Shown: positions 38,801-49,153 of the stretch, one piece after another
Numbering within the stretch: the first letter of the stretch is position 1
How the letters are laid out: every line of letters starts with the position of its first letter
DNA from: Azolla pinnata
Taxonomy: Eukaryota; Streptophyta; Polypodiopsida; Salviniales; Salviniaceae
Reading direction: 5' to 3'
DNA length: 64,000 nucleotides
Assembly: GCA_037176905.1 (NCBI GenBank)
Contig: JBBBWG010026646.1
Coordinates: 63,424 to 127,423, forward strand
The notes under the pieces: generated by a model
What the model saw: only the letters and a program-made list of their open reading frames with translations
What the model was told of the DNA's origin: nothing
The model's database searches: none
Translations under genes and position numbers: made by a program

Positions 38801-39648
38801 CATGTTCTTTTGCCTAATTTTAGCATATCTTCTGACAAATAAATTGGCAGGTATGCTCGATGCACACGCTCTGTCTCAATTGGTAAGTCCTAATGTCCAC
38901 TTTCCGTACAACTAGTGTTGCATTTCTTCAGGGAGTAAAATACCAAAACTGCTTGTAAATCCAAAACTAGTGTCGTGAAAATCCTATGCCTTAGAAAAAC
39001 AAGAGTACTTCACAAACTCGTAAGCTGGGTGAGTCTACACCTGGACTCCCAGAAAGGCACTCTGCATATTGTCCAGCTGTTTTCTGGAAAACTTTTGCTG
39101 GTGTTAGGTAGTATATTGGGGAAAATTTTGTGGTTTGTATTTCGATCACACATATTTCCCGTATGAAGTTTTGCAAGGAAGCTCATTTTTCCATCAGCAA
39201 GTTGGACAACTTTCCAGACATTCATTTCCTTTCTCCCTTTCAATAATGTGAGGCAAAAGAATTGATTTGTCCCTTTCAATCATGTGAATCAAACACGCCT
39301 ATATGCAATTAGTTCTTTATGGATTGGTAAGGAAAGAAGATATCGTAATTCTCTCATGCACTAATAAATTAATCAACATGGCAGTCGAATGTATATAGTG
39401 GTGACATGTATCTTGGATGTGATGTGTCAGTTCCTCCTGCTTACTATGCGCATTTGGCGGCTTTCCGAGCCCGCTTCTACATGGAACCTGAGTCAGAGAG
39501 TGGCTCTGTAACAAGTGGTGCGGGTCCGGCAGGGAGAAGCATGGGGACCGGAAGCTCAGGTTCTCGCACCATTCGCACTTCTGGGACCTCAGTACGGCCT
39601 CTCCCTGCAGTTAAAGACAATGTCAAGCGAGTTATGTTCTACTGTTGA
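32867..39648 (+). CDS. AGO1: ARGONAUTE 1-like slicer
   Basis: Twenty coding exons give about 1195 aa: 32867-33940, 34247-34458, 34644-34927, 35188-35294, 35416-35522, 35639-35777, 35877-35993, 36132-36239, 36323-36394, 36489-36611, 36719-36878, 37064-37323, 37430-37572, 37659-37721, 37804-37867, 37988-38123, 38220-38293, 38612-38706, 38851-38882 and 39431-39648. The first ~300 residues are Ser/Gln/Pro-rich and disordered. The N, PAZ and MID domains then track Arabidopsis AGO1 closely ([54 protein letters not shown]). The PIWI domain holds the complete catalytic tetrad D905 ([12 protein letters not shown]), E946 ([10 protein letters not shown]), D991 ([10 protein letters not shown]) and H1131 ([12 protein letters not shown]), with the same spacing as in Arabidopsis. 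The C-terminus is VKRVMFYC. The protein loads miRNAs and cleaves target RNAs. One intron begins with GC rather than GT. Confidence 0.96.
35095..35212. repeat. 59-bp tandem duplication spanning an AGO1 3' splice site
   Basis: The stretch from GCTAAATAAAC through the acceptor TAG and the first exon codons to GGCTTTCATTGA occurs twice, from 35095 and from 35154, with four or so differences. Only the second copy runs on into the rest of exon 4 (GAGCCTCTCCCTG), so the first copy contains a decoy acceptor and a fragment of exon. Confidence 0.9.
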
Positions 39649-41621
39649 CAAGAAAAGCCTCAAAATCAACAAGGTGCCAAGGTTTTGGTTAATGGGTTTT
39701 TGTGTAAGATCTTCTCACCCCTTGCTTTAATCTTTTTACTGTTGCTTGCTTGTTTGTATACATGTACATATAGGCTTCTTTCATTTCGGTTCAGTAGCTA
39801 AGTTGAATAACATGTATCTATTAAAAATCTGGGCTTTTACAGACCCTCCCCAATCCACCCAGCTAATATGTCGATATATATATATATCCTGTGTAGTATG
39901 TACCATCTTTTTACAACACCTTTTTTGTTGTTGTCGCCTATGTAACTCCAGTCAGCATCCCACAAAGATATATAAAACATAATTAGATCTATCTTTTTTT
40001 GAAGTTACAATGTTTTGCCTTTGGTTTGGTTGTATTTTGATTTGATGATGATGATGAGGATGATGGTGATGATGATGATGATGATGACGACGATGACGAT
40101 GATAGACATAAATGAACATCACATCTTGATGCATACCCGCCAGTCTTAGATAAAATTATATCTGATAGGACGATGATTCAAAGAGTATAATTTTGATATT
40201 TGATCTGAGATCTAAACAAGATTTTGATGATATAACCATTTACCTAAATATTAGGAGTAAATTGCTGTTGGATCTGCTGCCTTAGTGGTGACCTGGGTCA
40301 TTACCTTTTATACGGATTTTCTTTGTTTTGGATTGAATATCAAGTGTCTATCACCATGCGCCTCTGATCTCTAAAATAATGCCTTCTTTAACATTTTTGG
40401 GACTGAAACTTGTTGGAGGCCACAAGTTTGATGATATCTGCTCTTTTGAATCAGACTTACAAACATTGTGCAGTGTATTGCATATGATGGCAAGAGCACA
40501 ACATCCGAGTAGAAGTTGAAACTTTGTTGAGAGATAAAGAGGAAATTTGCTGAATGGATGTTATCTCAGCGGTAAGATTATTTCTGTGGAGACCATGATG
40601 GGAGTCCTTTGGGAAATAGTATATAGTGGTCACAAGAAGCATGATGGTAACAGCACAGGTGCATAGAAAATGCAGTTCTATTATGCTTGATCATGAAGTC
40701 ACAACGATGTATACAATGCAATTTGTTGTTAATTTTTTACTTAATCACTTGTGTAAACTTTAAGACGTGGAACCAGAAATCTACTTAGGATTTGGACTGT
40801 AATTAACTTGAACCTGAACTAAGATTAAACGATTCTCACAATTCCTACAATTGCAAATACCTGTCTTTGATGATTTCGTAGCGAATCTAGCCATAATGAT
40901 TGTAAAATATCTTAATCACTTCAAGGATGGATTCACTTTTATGATTATTACACATCATGAGTTTTATGGTGTGGCCTAAAGCCAGTTCACTATTTGCTCC
41001 ATCCAGACATGCTAAGCATTGGGATTAACTAGATATGTTTTGTTACAAGTATGCACGACATGTTTGTTAACATGATATGTTCACTAGCTCATGAAGACCA
41101 AGTAACATACAACTTTGGTACAACAATCACCTCTCAAAAGGCACGGAACTTCCAATGCGAATCTCCCAACATTATTGGCTGGTATTCACCATGAACAGGC
41201 TTTCCCAATAATTCAGAAAGCCATCTTACTTCAACAACTCACATATCACTTAGCATTTTGTATACATCATCAAGAACATTTCTCTGTTGCCTTGGGCAAG
41301 GGCTTTAGTGCCTGACACAGGACCCTACACTGTTGATTAGTGCAAGCTTGCAGAAAACACTTTTGGCATGTTGGAAGTGTTCGATTGGAGTTGCATATCT
41401 GAATCACTTGCCGAACAAAAACGTGGGGACAGTATCAAGTTCACTTTACAACTCAGCTCTTGGCTCTCATCAGGCGGATTCCTGTCGCCTTCTAGGCTTT
41501 ATGGACAAACGGTCCTATCAGGCTTTCCTTCTTCTTTATTTCTTCAATAAATGGCCAAGGTGGAAAGGCTGGGTGGGCAAGTCGCCCATTATTTCTCCAA
41601 GCCCATTACCTTTGATCAGCA
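39649..41621. other. Convergent intergenic space between AGO1 and MFS genes
   Basis: This should contain both 3' untranslated regions. A GATGATGAT/GACGAT run lies at 40044-40102. Small frames on either strand, up to 134 aa, show no family resemblance. I see no gene here. Confidence 0.5.
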
Positions 41622-44600
41622 TTATCCATTGCCTCTTTGTGACGGCTTACCATAGAGCATCTTGTACACTCGGGCAATGCGAATCGAGAGTATGGAGGCT
41701 AACCCACTACCGAAGAGGCACACCCCCATCATTATAAGGAACGTGCTCCGGAAGCAGACCGCGCCGAGACATGTATTCGAGCTGCTGCTCGACAATGATA
41801 CAAGCGTTTCTTGCTGCTTCGCTGCCTCCAGGTCATACAAGTAGCCAGCCAGGAAGCCAGAGAAAAAGAGGGAGCCAGCAGGGCTTGCCATGATGTAGAA
41901 GTTGTAGAGAATGCCGAAGCTCTTCATCCCAAAGATCTCCGAAATGATGGGTGGGACGATGCCCCAGTGCGAACCATACCCTATCCCCACGAGCAAGGTG
42001 CCAATGTACAAGGTGCCTGGCCATGCCATTGCAATCAGGAAATGCCCTACGGCCATCGTCAGTTGTGCCACTACCATTGCCCATGATCGAGGAAGCCCAT
42101 AGTCTCTACAAAAAGTTCCACCCATCGCCAGGTACGATTAGGAAAAACATTCTGAGCTTTTTGCTCACTAAATTTTAGGCATTTCAGTTCATATTAATGG
42201 GCTCCATCTATTTAATAAGCTCTCTCTCATTGATTACCTTGGGGGTAAGCTTAATATCAAAATGAAACTTGTTAAAAGAGCATTTCGACTTCAGAACATC
42301 TATGAAACTGAAGGGTTCGCCCACATAAATGTAATGTTTCATGTAGAACGTCTGCATAAAGTAGCACGGAATGCAGAAAAATTCCGGCTTTTTGGGCAGG
42401 TTCCATCCTTCTCGGTATTTGATTTGAAACCCTATGACATTGAATGCTTTTTAGGCAAGCCCTTACTTCAGCTTCAAATGGAAAGTACCCTCACAGTTTT
42501 TTCCTTGAGCTATTTTAACTTATTTCAAGACGAATGGAATCAATCTACACTCCACCGCACGCATTTTCCAAATTTTTCTAGACTATGGGCACCCTTTCTT
42601 TGGTAACTAACATTAATGTGATGTCAGATATAGTGCTACTCTTTGCTAGTTTAGATTCTCTAATTACAGAGGAGTTAGTTCATAGTTATCCATATGTAGA
42701 TATCCTGCCTTCGTTTCTAATGAAGACTTTCTCATAAAGAATTTTGTTGCAAAAACCTATATAAAGCAATGTAACCTTAATCAATATACTTTCTACATTC
42801 GTGTGATTGAGAGCGGTTGTTAGAAAGAACCTGGCTATGACTTCAGATGTTGAACCTCCAATGAGGCGGCCAAGAAAGTTCCATATGCTCATCATGGAGA
42901 CAAAGACGTTTGAGTTTTCGTAGCCTTGGGATTGGCTGATTTGCCCCATATTGTCGATAGCTGTCAAGCCCGTGCCAGACCCACAAATCAAAGCGAAGAA
43001 AAGCAACCAGAAATCGGCTTTCACGAACGCTTGACCCAGTGTGAAATCCTCGCCCCTGCGGGGGCCTTTCTTCCTTTTCCGTACGACTGCCCCCTCAGCT
43101 GTGGCGAAAACGATGCGGTTTCGGATCTCGGTGAGCATCCTCTTCTGTTCTGGCTCAGAGAGCAGGTCAATTCCGGAGGGCTTCTCATCTTCGAGCTCGC
43201 TGAAGCCAACTGATCCAACGAAGCTTCCCCGACGGCTCTCATCCTTGTACAGATCCGAGCCCAAGTCTTGAATCGTGAAACCTTCCTCCACCACAATGGG
43301 TGGAGTTTCATCAGGAACGAGAGGGGCTGTGATCTCTGACTTCTCTTCTTCATTGGCTATGGAGACAGGCGTCTTGGAGCTCACATCCACAGGATAAGCC
43401 TTCCGGACGTACCACGATACGAGAGGCGTAACAAAAGGGAAGAACACCAGGAAGAGCAGCACCAAAGTGATCGCCAAACTGACGTTGAAGCTCACATCGA
43501 CAAAGTCCTGCAAGAGCATCACTCCCATGAGGTAAGCGGCGAGGACGAGGCAGTCGGCGTATATGAAGGTGAACCCAATCGATTCCGAGCGGCTGGTATC
43601 CCCGGGTCTGAGCTTGATGGGCCGGATGATGAACATGACGCAGAAGGCAACCATGGCGGGCCCAACTGCAACAATGAAGAGGTATGCTGCCTCATCGGGA
43701 GCATAGAACGTAGTGTAGATCTGCGTGAAGATTGCACCACACAGGCCTGTGAAGCCTTTGAGAAGCCCCACGACGGGGCCTCGGCTCTTCGGGAAGTTAC
43801 GCACGTTGGTTACCAATGTAGCGGTGTTGAAATAGGTCTCCCCATTTGTACCCACAAAGATAAGAATGCACACCTATACACACAGACACACACATTTGAA
43901 ACATTACGGTCAGGAAGAAACAAGTGTTCTTTTTCGCACATGAATGCTGGATATTTGAGAGATGGCATGCTCTTGGTCAAACATTGTGAGAGCCAGGAAG
44001 ATCAAAGTTAGTTTGGTCTGAAAATTTGGGATGAGGAGAACATTGTGGCCAGGAAGAGCAAAGCTAGCTCGTTCTATGAATGCTGGATATTTGAGAGATG
44101 GCATGCTCTTGGTCAAACATTGTGAGAGCCAGGAAGATCAAAGTTAGTTTGGTCTGAAAATTTGGGATGAGGAGAACATTGTGGCCAGGAAGATCAAAGT
44201 TAGTTTGGTCTGAAAATTTGGGATGAGGAGAACATTGTGGCCAGGAAGAGCAAAGCTATCTCGTTCTATGAATGCTGAAAATCGGGACCTGGCAGAGGCA
44301 TGGCAAACAATGTTCGATTTTGTTCTTTCCGCGGATGAAATATGAAAGGCAGGAAGACGTTTCGTCCAAAAAATCGCAACATGACACAGATGGCAATATC
44401 GTGTCCAAAATCGGGACATGGCCGGCGCATGGCAACCAATGTGGGTATAGCAAGAACAATTTTTGACTTTTGTACTTTTCCGCAGATGAAATATGAAAGC
44501 TGGGAAGACGTTTCGTCCGAAAAATCGCACCATGACACACATGGCAAGATTGTGGGCAGGAAGAGAAAACTTAGGTGTTCAGAATTGGGATGGGTGTGCA

Positions 44601-45297
44601 TCAAATCAGATGCAGAAAAAAATGGACTTTCTTTGGCAAACATGGCAAAGACTGAGAAAATCCCTTCCTCTAAAAGCTTGGGGACACAGATGCATACATA
44701 CATACCCTAGGCTTTGTTGCACGGGCCACAATCAACAACAGATCTGCATTAAAAATGAGAAAAAAACAATTCACAACATGTGTGCATGTGCGGAATGCAC
44801 AGGAACATGGGGGGGGGGGGGGGGAGATGCTAAATAACGCTGGGATGAAGGGGCACATGTGGTATGCAGAGGAGAGAATGAGCACGAGGACTCACAGCCC
44901 AGTAAGGGAGGACGGAAGCTCTGCCGGTGACGATGAGCCATAGCCAGCCGTAGCCGACGAGGTTCTCGAGGCCGCCGATGGCGATGATGGCGGAGACGGG
45001 GAGGATCTCGATGAGGGAGCCGGAGACGAGGCCGATGGCGTCGCCGATGTCCTTGGCATTGCCCAGGAAGTTGATCTGGGTCTGGGAGTAGCCGAGGGAG
45101 GACTTGAGGAGGGGGGAGAAGCTGCCGTAGGCATAGCCGATGCCGGCACAGGCCTGGAGCCAGCAGGAGACGACGAGGACGAACCAGCGGCTGCGCCATA
45201 GCCGGGCGAGGCAGGAGGGAGAAGGAGATGGAGATGGAGATGGAGAAGGAGAAGGAGAAGGAGAAGGAGAAGCAGGGGAGGCTGCTTCAGCAGCCAT
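41622..45297 (-). CDS. Nodulin-like major facilitator superfamily transporter
   Basis: Three exons, 45297-44896, 43873-42831 and 42105-41622, give 642 aa with all phases consistent and GT-AG introns. After a short N-terminus with a Ser-Pro dipeptide run (residues 7-27), the protein reads RWFVLVVSCWLQACAGIGYA and SSLGYSQTQINFLGNAKDIG, the signature of the plant Nodulin-like (PF06813) MFS group. The second half holds FTLGQAFVKADFWLLFF, TGLTAIDNMGQISQSQGY and MSIWNFLGRLIGG, then GHFLIAMAWPGTLYIGTLLVG and SHWGIVPPIISEIFGMKSFG. About twelve membrane helices are expected, with a long acidic cytosolic loop between the halves. Relatives include NFD4-like proteins; substrates for most are unknown. The acceptor of exon 3 (TGTAG before AGACTATG) lies inside an otherwise open frame and was chosen because it restores EVIARDYGLPRSW. 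Confidence 0.88.
43941..44570. repeat. Nested tandem repeats in MFS intron 1
   Basis: A unit beginning TGAATGCTGGATATTTGAGA recurs at 43941, 44077 and, shortened, 44269. The first period is 136 bp and the second 192 bp, the extra 56 bp being an internal duplication of the segment GATCAAAGTTAGTTTGG to GGCCAGGAA. Downstream, a second family beginning GATGAAATATGAAAG occurs at about 44335 and 44486 (period about 151 bp) and shares GAAGACGTTTCGTCC. All lie within the intron. Confidence 0.85.
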
Positions 45298-45759
45298 TTT
45301 TGTTCTTCTGCTGCTTCACCTTCTCTTCAGTTTCTTCTTCTGCCTTCTGTTTTTCACAACAGAAGTAAAAAAGAACACAAAGAACATAATGAAAACAAAG
45401 AGTCCCTGAAGAAGAAGAAGAAGAAGAAGAAGAAGGTCTCTTCTGAGAAGAAGAAGAAGAAGCTGAAGAAGAAGAAGAAGAAGAAGTTACTTCATGTCCA
45501 CATGTTCTCCAACAACTTCCTTATCATCGTCGGCCATGGCGCCTTGTCGTCACTGTTCGCATCATCGCCTTTTTCTCTTTCCGCTCTCAGGAGCAGATCA
45601 TCTACCTTCACGACACATGCAGATGCTGCAACCGATGCAGACACAGATGTTATAGCAGATGCAACAAATGCAACAAATGCAGATGCAGCCTTGTGCTCCG
45701 AGATATCGCTCCCTTAACACCTCCGACGTTCGTGCATTGATATGCGAAGAATGCGGTAT
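45298..45759. other. MFS promoter region up to the second gap
   Basis: The upstream side of the MFS gene contains GAAGAAGAA runs at about 45411-45487, in the position of its leader, and a degenerate GATGCAACAAATGCA/GATGCAGA microsatellite at 45620-45690. No gene is supported. Confidence 0.5.
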
Positions 45760-45936
45760 NNNNNNNNNNNNNNNNNNNNNNNNNNNNNNNNNNNNNNNNN
45801 NNNNNNNNNNNNNNNNNNNNNNNNNNNNNNNNNNNNNNNNNNNNNNNNNNNNNNNNNNNATGCAGCCTTGTGCTCCGAGATATCGCTCCCTTAACACCTC
45901 CGACGTTCGTGCATTGATATGCGAAGAATGCGGTAT
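45683..45936. other. Assembly gap (100 N, 45760-45859) between identical 77-bp copies
   Basis: Bases 45683-45759 and 45860-45936 appear identical over 77 bp and abut the N run on both sides. This pattern is expected when two contigs that overlap by 77 bp were scaffolded with a default gap rather than merged, so the gap may have no real content. A true tandem repeat is the alternative. Confidence 0.95.
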
Positions 45937-46549
45937 GTGAAGTTTCGATTCCCTTTATTCCATGATTCGGATGTGTGCCTGATTCGGTCAAACACCGAAT
46001 GGTATGACTGTTCTCGTCAAATCCCTCGCTCGGCTCTTTCGGGAGGAAATGCATGCATCTCATTGGCTTTGCACCAAAAGCTCGCCTCGAGCTCTGCAAC
46101 AATCTCTTGCCGGTCCCCCTGGCGACGATTTATTCCCAGCCGCTGGAAATGCATCATCTTGCGCGAATTCCGTTCAAGCTCCGAGATTTGTGACTCCTTG
46201 TAAGAGGTTTGAAATGAACCACAATTAATTCGCGACTTCTTGTAGGGAAGAGATTGCACTTCAATGAAGGAAGAAACAACAGAACATCATCCAACCTCGA
46301 AGCGCAAAAAGGAAGGGCGAGATACTTGGGGGACCATCAGTGAAGCAGTGATGCTCGAATCTGACGATTTACTTATGCCACGACAAACGGGCATGTTCTG
46401 TGCATCGCGTATATATACATCGATCGTTCTCTCTTTGGAACCACCCAGCCAGCAAGCCCCCCTGATTGTAGAGGCACATCGTCGGTCGGAAGCTGCTTCA
46501 ATGGGCATCCACATTTCAAACATGACGTACGACGAGGCGCCGTTTACTT
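45937..46549. other. Intergenic, 3' side of the PPR gene
   Basis: Two short frames (46264-46581 plus; 46017-46259 minus) are open but show no family resemblance. I see no repeat array and no RNA gene. Part of this should be the PPR 3' untranslated region. Confidence 0.45.
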
Positions 46550-48475
46550 CTAACCTTCTTCTGCATTTTCCCACACGTTAAGCGCATTCATGCAGACATT
46601 GGCCATGAGGACATAGGCCCCGACGTGGCGTCTGTCGAGCTGGAGCACGCGGTCGAACGCGCGTCTCGCGAGCTCCACACCTCCCCATGGCCGGCAAGAG
46701 CTCAGGAGCGTGTTCCAGGTGACGAGGTCGGGCTCGATGGGCGCGTGCTCGATGAGATCGATGGCGCAAGCGACGCGCCCGGCGCGGCCCAGGAGATCGA
46801 CGACGCAGTTGAGGTGCTCGACCAGAGGGGCCATGCGATGGGCGCTCACCATGGCTCCGAAGCAGGCCTGCGCCGTGTCGAAGCGGCCATCGTGGGAGCA
46901 AGCGGCGAGGACGCTGAGGAAGACGATCGGGTCGGGCTCGATCCCCTCCGTCTCCATTCTACGGTAGGAAGCGAACACGAGCTCGCTCGAGCCCGCGGAG
47001 GCGTATCCGGCGATCAGAGCCGTCCAGGCGACGAGGTCCCGGGAGGGCATGCCATGGAGCAGCAAGCGGGCATCCTCCAGGCTTCCGCACTTGCAATACA
47101 TGTCGATGAGCGAAGTGGCAAGGGCAAGCCCATCACCACCACCACCACCACCACAACAATCATCATCATCATCGTCATCATTGCCAATCTGCTGCAGTTG
47201 CTCATCATCCGCGGCGGCTTCTGGCGAGTCTCCTCCTCCTCCTCCTCCTCCTCCTCCTCCTCCTCCTCCTCCTCCTCCTCCTCTTTTCACGATCGCGCAG
47301 TGAATCTCGCGGCCTTGCGCCAGGGCTCCCAGCGAGCCGCACGCCTTGAGGGCGCAGGCGGCGGCGCGCGCGTCGGGGAGCAGGCGGCGCCGCGCCGCCA
47401 TCTCGCGCACGAGATGCAGCGCGTCCTCGTCGTGCCCGTGATCCACGTACCCCCGGGCCAGAGCGGCCCATGTCCTGATCGTCGAGTCTTTGGCACCATC
47501 GGCATCACCATCACCATCACCATCACCATCACCACCATCATCGGCATCATCGAGGACGGAGGAGGAGGAGGCGAAGAAGACGCGCTGAGCTTCGGCGAGC
47601 AAGCCGTGATCTGCGTAGCTCGAAACCAGGCTATGGCGCAGGGAAGCGTCGCCCTGCGTCGCGATCGCCGAGTGGTGGAGCAAGCGCAGCATCCGCGCAT
47701 CGCCGCCGCCGCCGCCGCCGCCGCCGCAGGCTCTGAGCGCGCACGCGTACGCCACGGCGTCGGGGACGATCCCATCGCGCTGCTGCATCTCCCCCGCGAA
47801 CTGCCGAAGCGCCTCGGCCCCGAGCCCGTGCTCGACGAGCCCCAGGAGCCACGCGCTCCACGCTGCCGCCGACCTCCTCCCGAGGCTCCGGAAGGCCCCC
47901 GCCGCCTCCGCGAGGCGCCCGCACTTGCTGTACAGATCGACGAGCGCCGTCCCGAGGTAGAGCTCCGCCTCCATGCCCTTCTTGGCCGCCTGCGCGTGCA
48001 GCTCCTGCGCCTGCTGCAGCCGCCTCCGCGCCGCGCACGCCTTCAGCAGCGCCGTCAGCGTGAACTTGCTCGGCTCCTCCCCCTCCGCCTGCATCTCCTG
48101 GTACAGATCCATCGCCCGCTGCGGCTCCCCCGCCTGGATCAAGCCGTGGAGCAGCGCCGTCCACGCGTGCTCCCTGCGCACCCGCAGCCGCCGGAAGAGC
48201 GCCATGGCGAGCTCCGTGCTGCCGCCGTCGACGAGCATCGGCACCAGGTGGTTTCCCAGCGCGCCGTGCCGCTCCAGCTTCTGCGCGCACAGGTGGAGGT
48301 AGAAGCGCCTGCACTCCTCCGGGTCGCGGGAGCGCCTGCAGGCGTGGCAGATCCGCAGGAGGCGGTGGAGCTCATCGCGCGACGGCGAGCGCGACGGCGA
48401 CGGCGATGGCGATGGCGACGGCGACGGCGACGGCGACGGCGGCCTTCTTCTTCTTCCTCGCTGGGAAGCTCTCAT
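46550..48475 (-). CDS. PLS-type pentatricopeptide repeat protein
   Basis: One GC-rich exon gives 641 aa from the ATG at 48475. The frame is open further upstream to 48949 but passes through promoter repeats, so this start is preferred. About ten PPR motifs are visible, among them HAWTALLHGLIQAGEPQRAM, LTALLKACAARRRLQQAQEL, LGTALVDLYSKCGRLAEAAG, IDMYCKCGSLEDARLL, VAWTALIAGYASAGSSEL, FLSVLAACSHDGRFDTAQ and LNCVVDLLGRAGRVACAIDL. The end, DLVTWNTLLSSCRPWGG followed by VGAYVLMANVCMNAL, is the beginning of an E motif, after which the frame stops; no DYW domain is seen. Such proteins edit or process organelle RNA. A Ser-Pro run (about 13-33), a glycine run of some 18 residues (about 398-416) and an aspartate run (about 432-440) interrupt the protein. 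Confidence 0.85.
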   Translation of the reverse strand: MRASQRGRRRRPPSPSPSPSPSPSPSPSRSPSRDELHRLLRICHACRRSRDPEECRRFYLHLCAQKLERHGALGNHLVPMLVDGGSTELAMALFRRLRVRREHAWTALLHGLIQAGEPQRAMDLYQEMQAEGEEPSKFTLTALLKACAARRRLQQAQELHAQAAKKGMEAELYLGTALVDLYSKCGRLAEAAGAFRSLGRRSAAAWSAWLLGLVEHGLGAEALRQFAGEMQQRDGIVPDAVAYACALRACGGGGGGGGDARMLRLLHHSAIATQGDASLRHSLVSSYADHGLLAEAQRVFFASSSSVLDDADDGGDGDGDGDGDADGAKDSTIRTWAALARGYVDHGHDEDALHLVREMAARRRLLPDARAAACALKACGSLGALAQGREIHCAIVKRGGGGGGGGGGGGGGGGGDSPEAAADDEQLQQIGNDDDDDDDCCGGGGGGDGLALATSLIDMYCKCGSLEDARLLLHGMPSRDLVAWTALIAGYASAGSSELVFASYRRMETEGIEPDPIVFLSVLAACSHDGRFDTAQACFGAMVSAHRMAPLVEHLNCVVDLLGRAGRVACAIDLIEHAPIEPDLVTWNTLLSSCRPWGGVELARRAFDRVLQLDRRHVGAYVLMANVCMNALNVWENAEEG

Positions 48476-49153
48476 GCAGGCCCCCGCAGAGAGCAGCAGA
48501 CGAAACCCTAACAGTTTTCTGGCGGATGGGCCGATGTCCGTGACGTGGCAGCGCCGATGTCCGTGACGTGGCAGCGCCGATGTCCGTGACGTGGCAGCGC
48601 CGATGTCCGTGACGTGGCGGACACGTGGCGCCCGGCCGCCGCCGCCGCCGCCGCGACGCACGACACTTCTGCTTTCTTCCTGCTTCTGCTTCCCTGCTTC
48701 CCTGCTTCTGCTTCCCTGCTTCCCTGCTTCCCTGCATTTGCTTCTGCTTCCCTGCTTCCCTGCTTCTGCTTCCGCTTCTGCTCCCTTCCTCCTGTGCTTC
48801 TTTGCGCAGGTGGAAAGCTCATCTCCCAAGCGGACGAGTTCTGGCAACCAGGAGGTACCATTTCTCTCCTCCCCTTCGATCAAGACGCACCAATTCCCTT
48901 CGCCTTCCGCTCCGGCTGCTTGCATGTCTGGGGGGCCGATCGATCCCATCTCCTGCCTCTTTTCTCTGCCCCGTCTTTCCGTCTGTGTTGCGTGTCTATG
49001 CGTGTCGAGAGAAAAAGACGTGCGTTTTGTTCATGATCAATTGGCTTTCTCCCCCCCCCCCTTCCCTTCCTTCCTCCTCATCCATGTTGCCTGCAGGCCT
49101 CTGTCTCCTGAGCAAACGCTCCTTGAAAAGAAAACCCCCCGGGCCGAGTTCTG
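48476..49153. promoter_or_regulatory. Divergent promoter shared by PPR and bZIP genes
   Basis: The 678 bp between the two start codons holds a telo-box (AAACCCTAA near 48503), the ACGT-core array listed separately, a GCTTCCCT/GCTTCTG repeat at about 48667-48785 and a pyrimidine-rich leader for the bZIP gene. A possible non-coding splice acceptor (TTGCGCAG near 48810) and donor (GGAG/GTACC near 48855) suggest an untranslated exon for the bZIP transcript. Confidence 0.55.
48531..48630. promoter_or_regulatory. Four 23-bp repeats with TGACGTGG plus a CACGTG G-box
   Basis: TGACGTGG begins at 48541, 48564, 48587 and 48610, an exact 23-bp period within the unit GATGTCCGTGACGTGGCAGCGCC. Right after the fourth copy, ACACGTGGC at 48621 contains a perfect G-box. 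These are classic plant bZIP (GBF/ABF/TGA) recognition cores. Confidence 0.85.

Noticed and set aside
42262-42606. A 114-residue plus-strand frame inside MFS intron 2
   Set aside because: No recognisable family and no splice partners; it lies in an intron of a supported gene.
46017-46581. Two short frames left of the PPR gene
   Set aside because: Open for 80-106 codons but without homology, repeats or splice structure; likely chance frames.
46625-48511. A 628-residue plus-strand frame antisense to the PPR gene
   Set aside because: GC-rich codons on the coding strand remove stops from the opposite strand. The minus strand has clear PPR motifs; the antisense product is Arg/Ala/Glu-rich without family resemblance.
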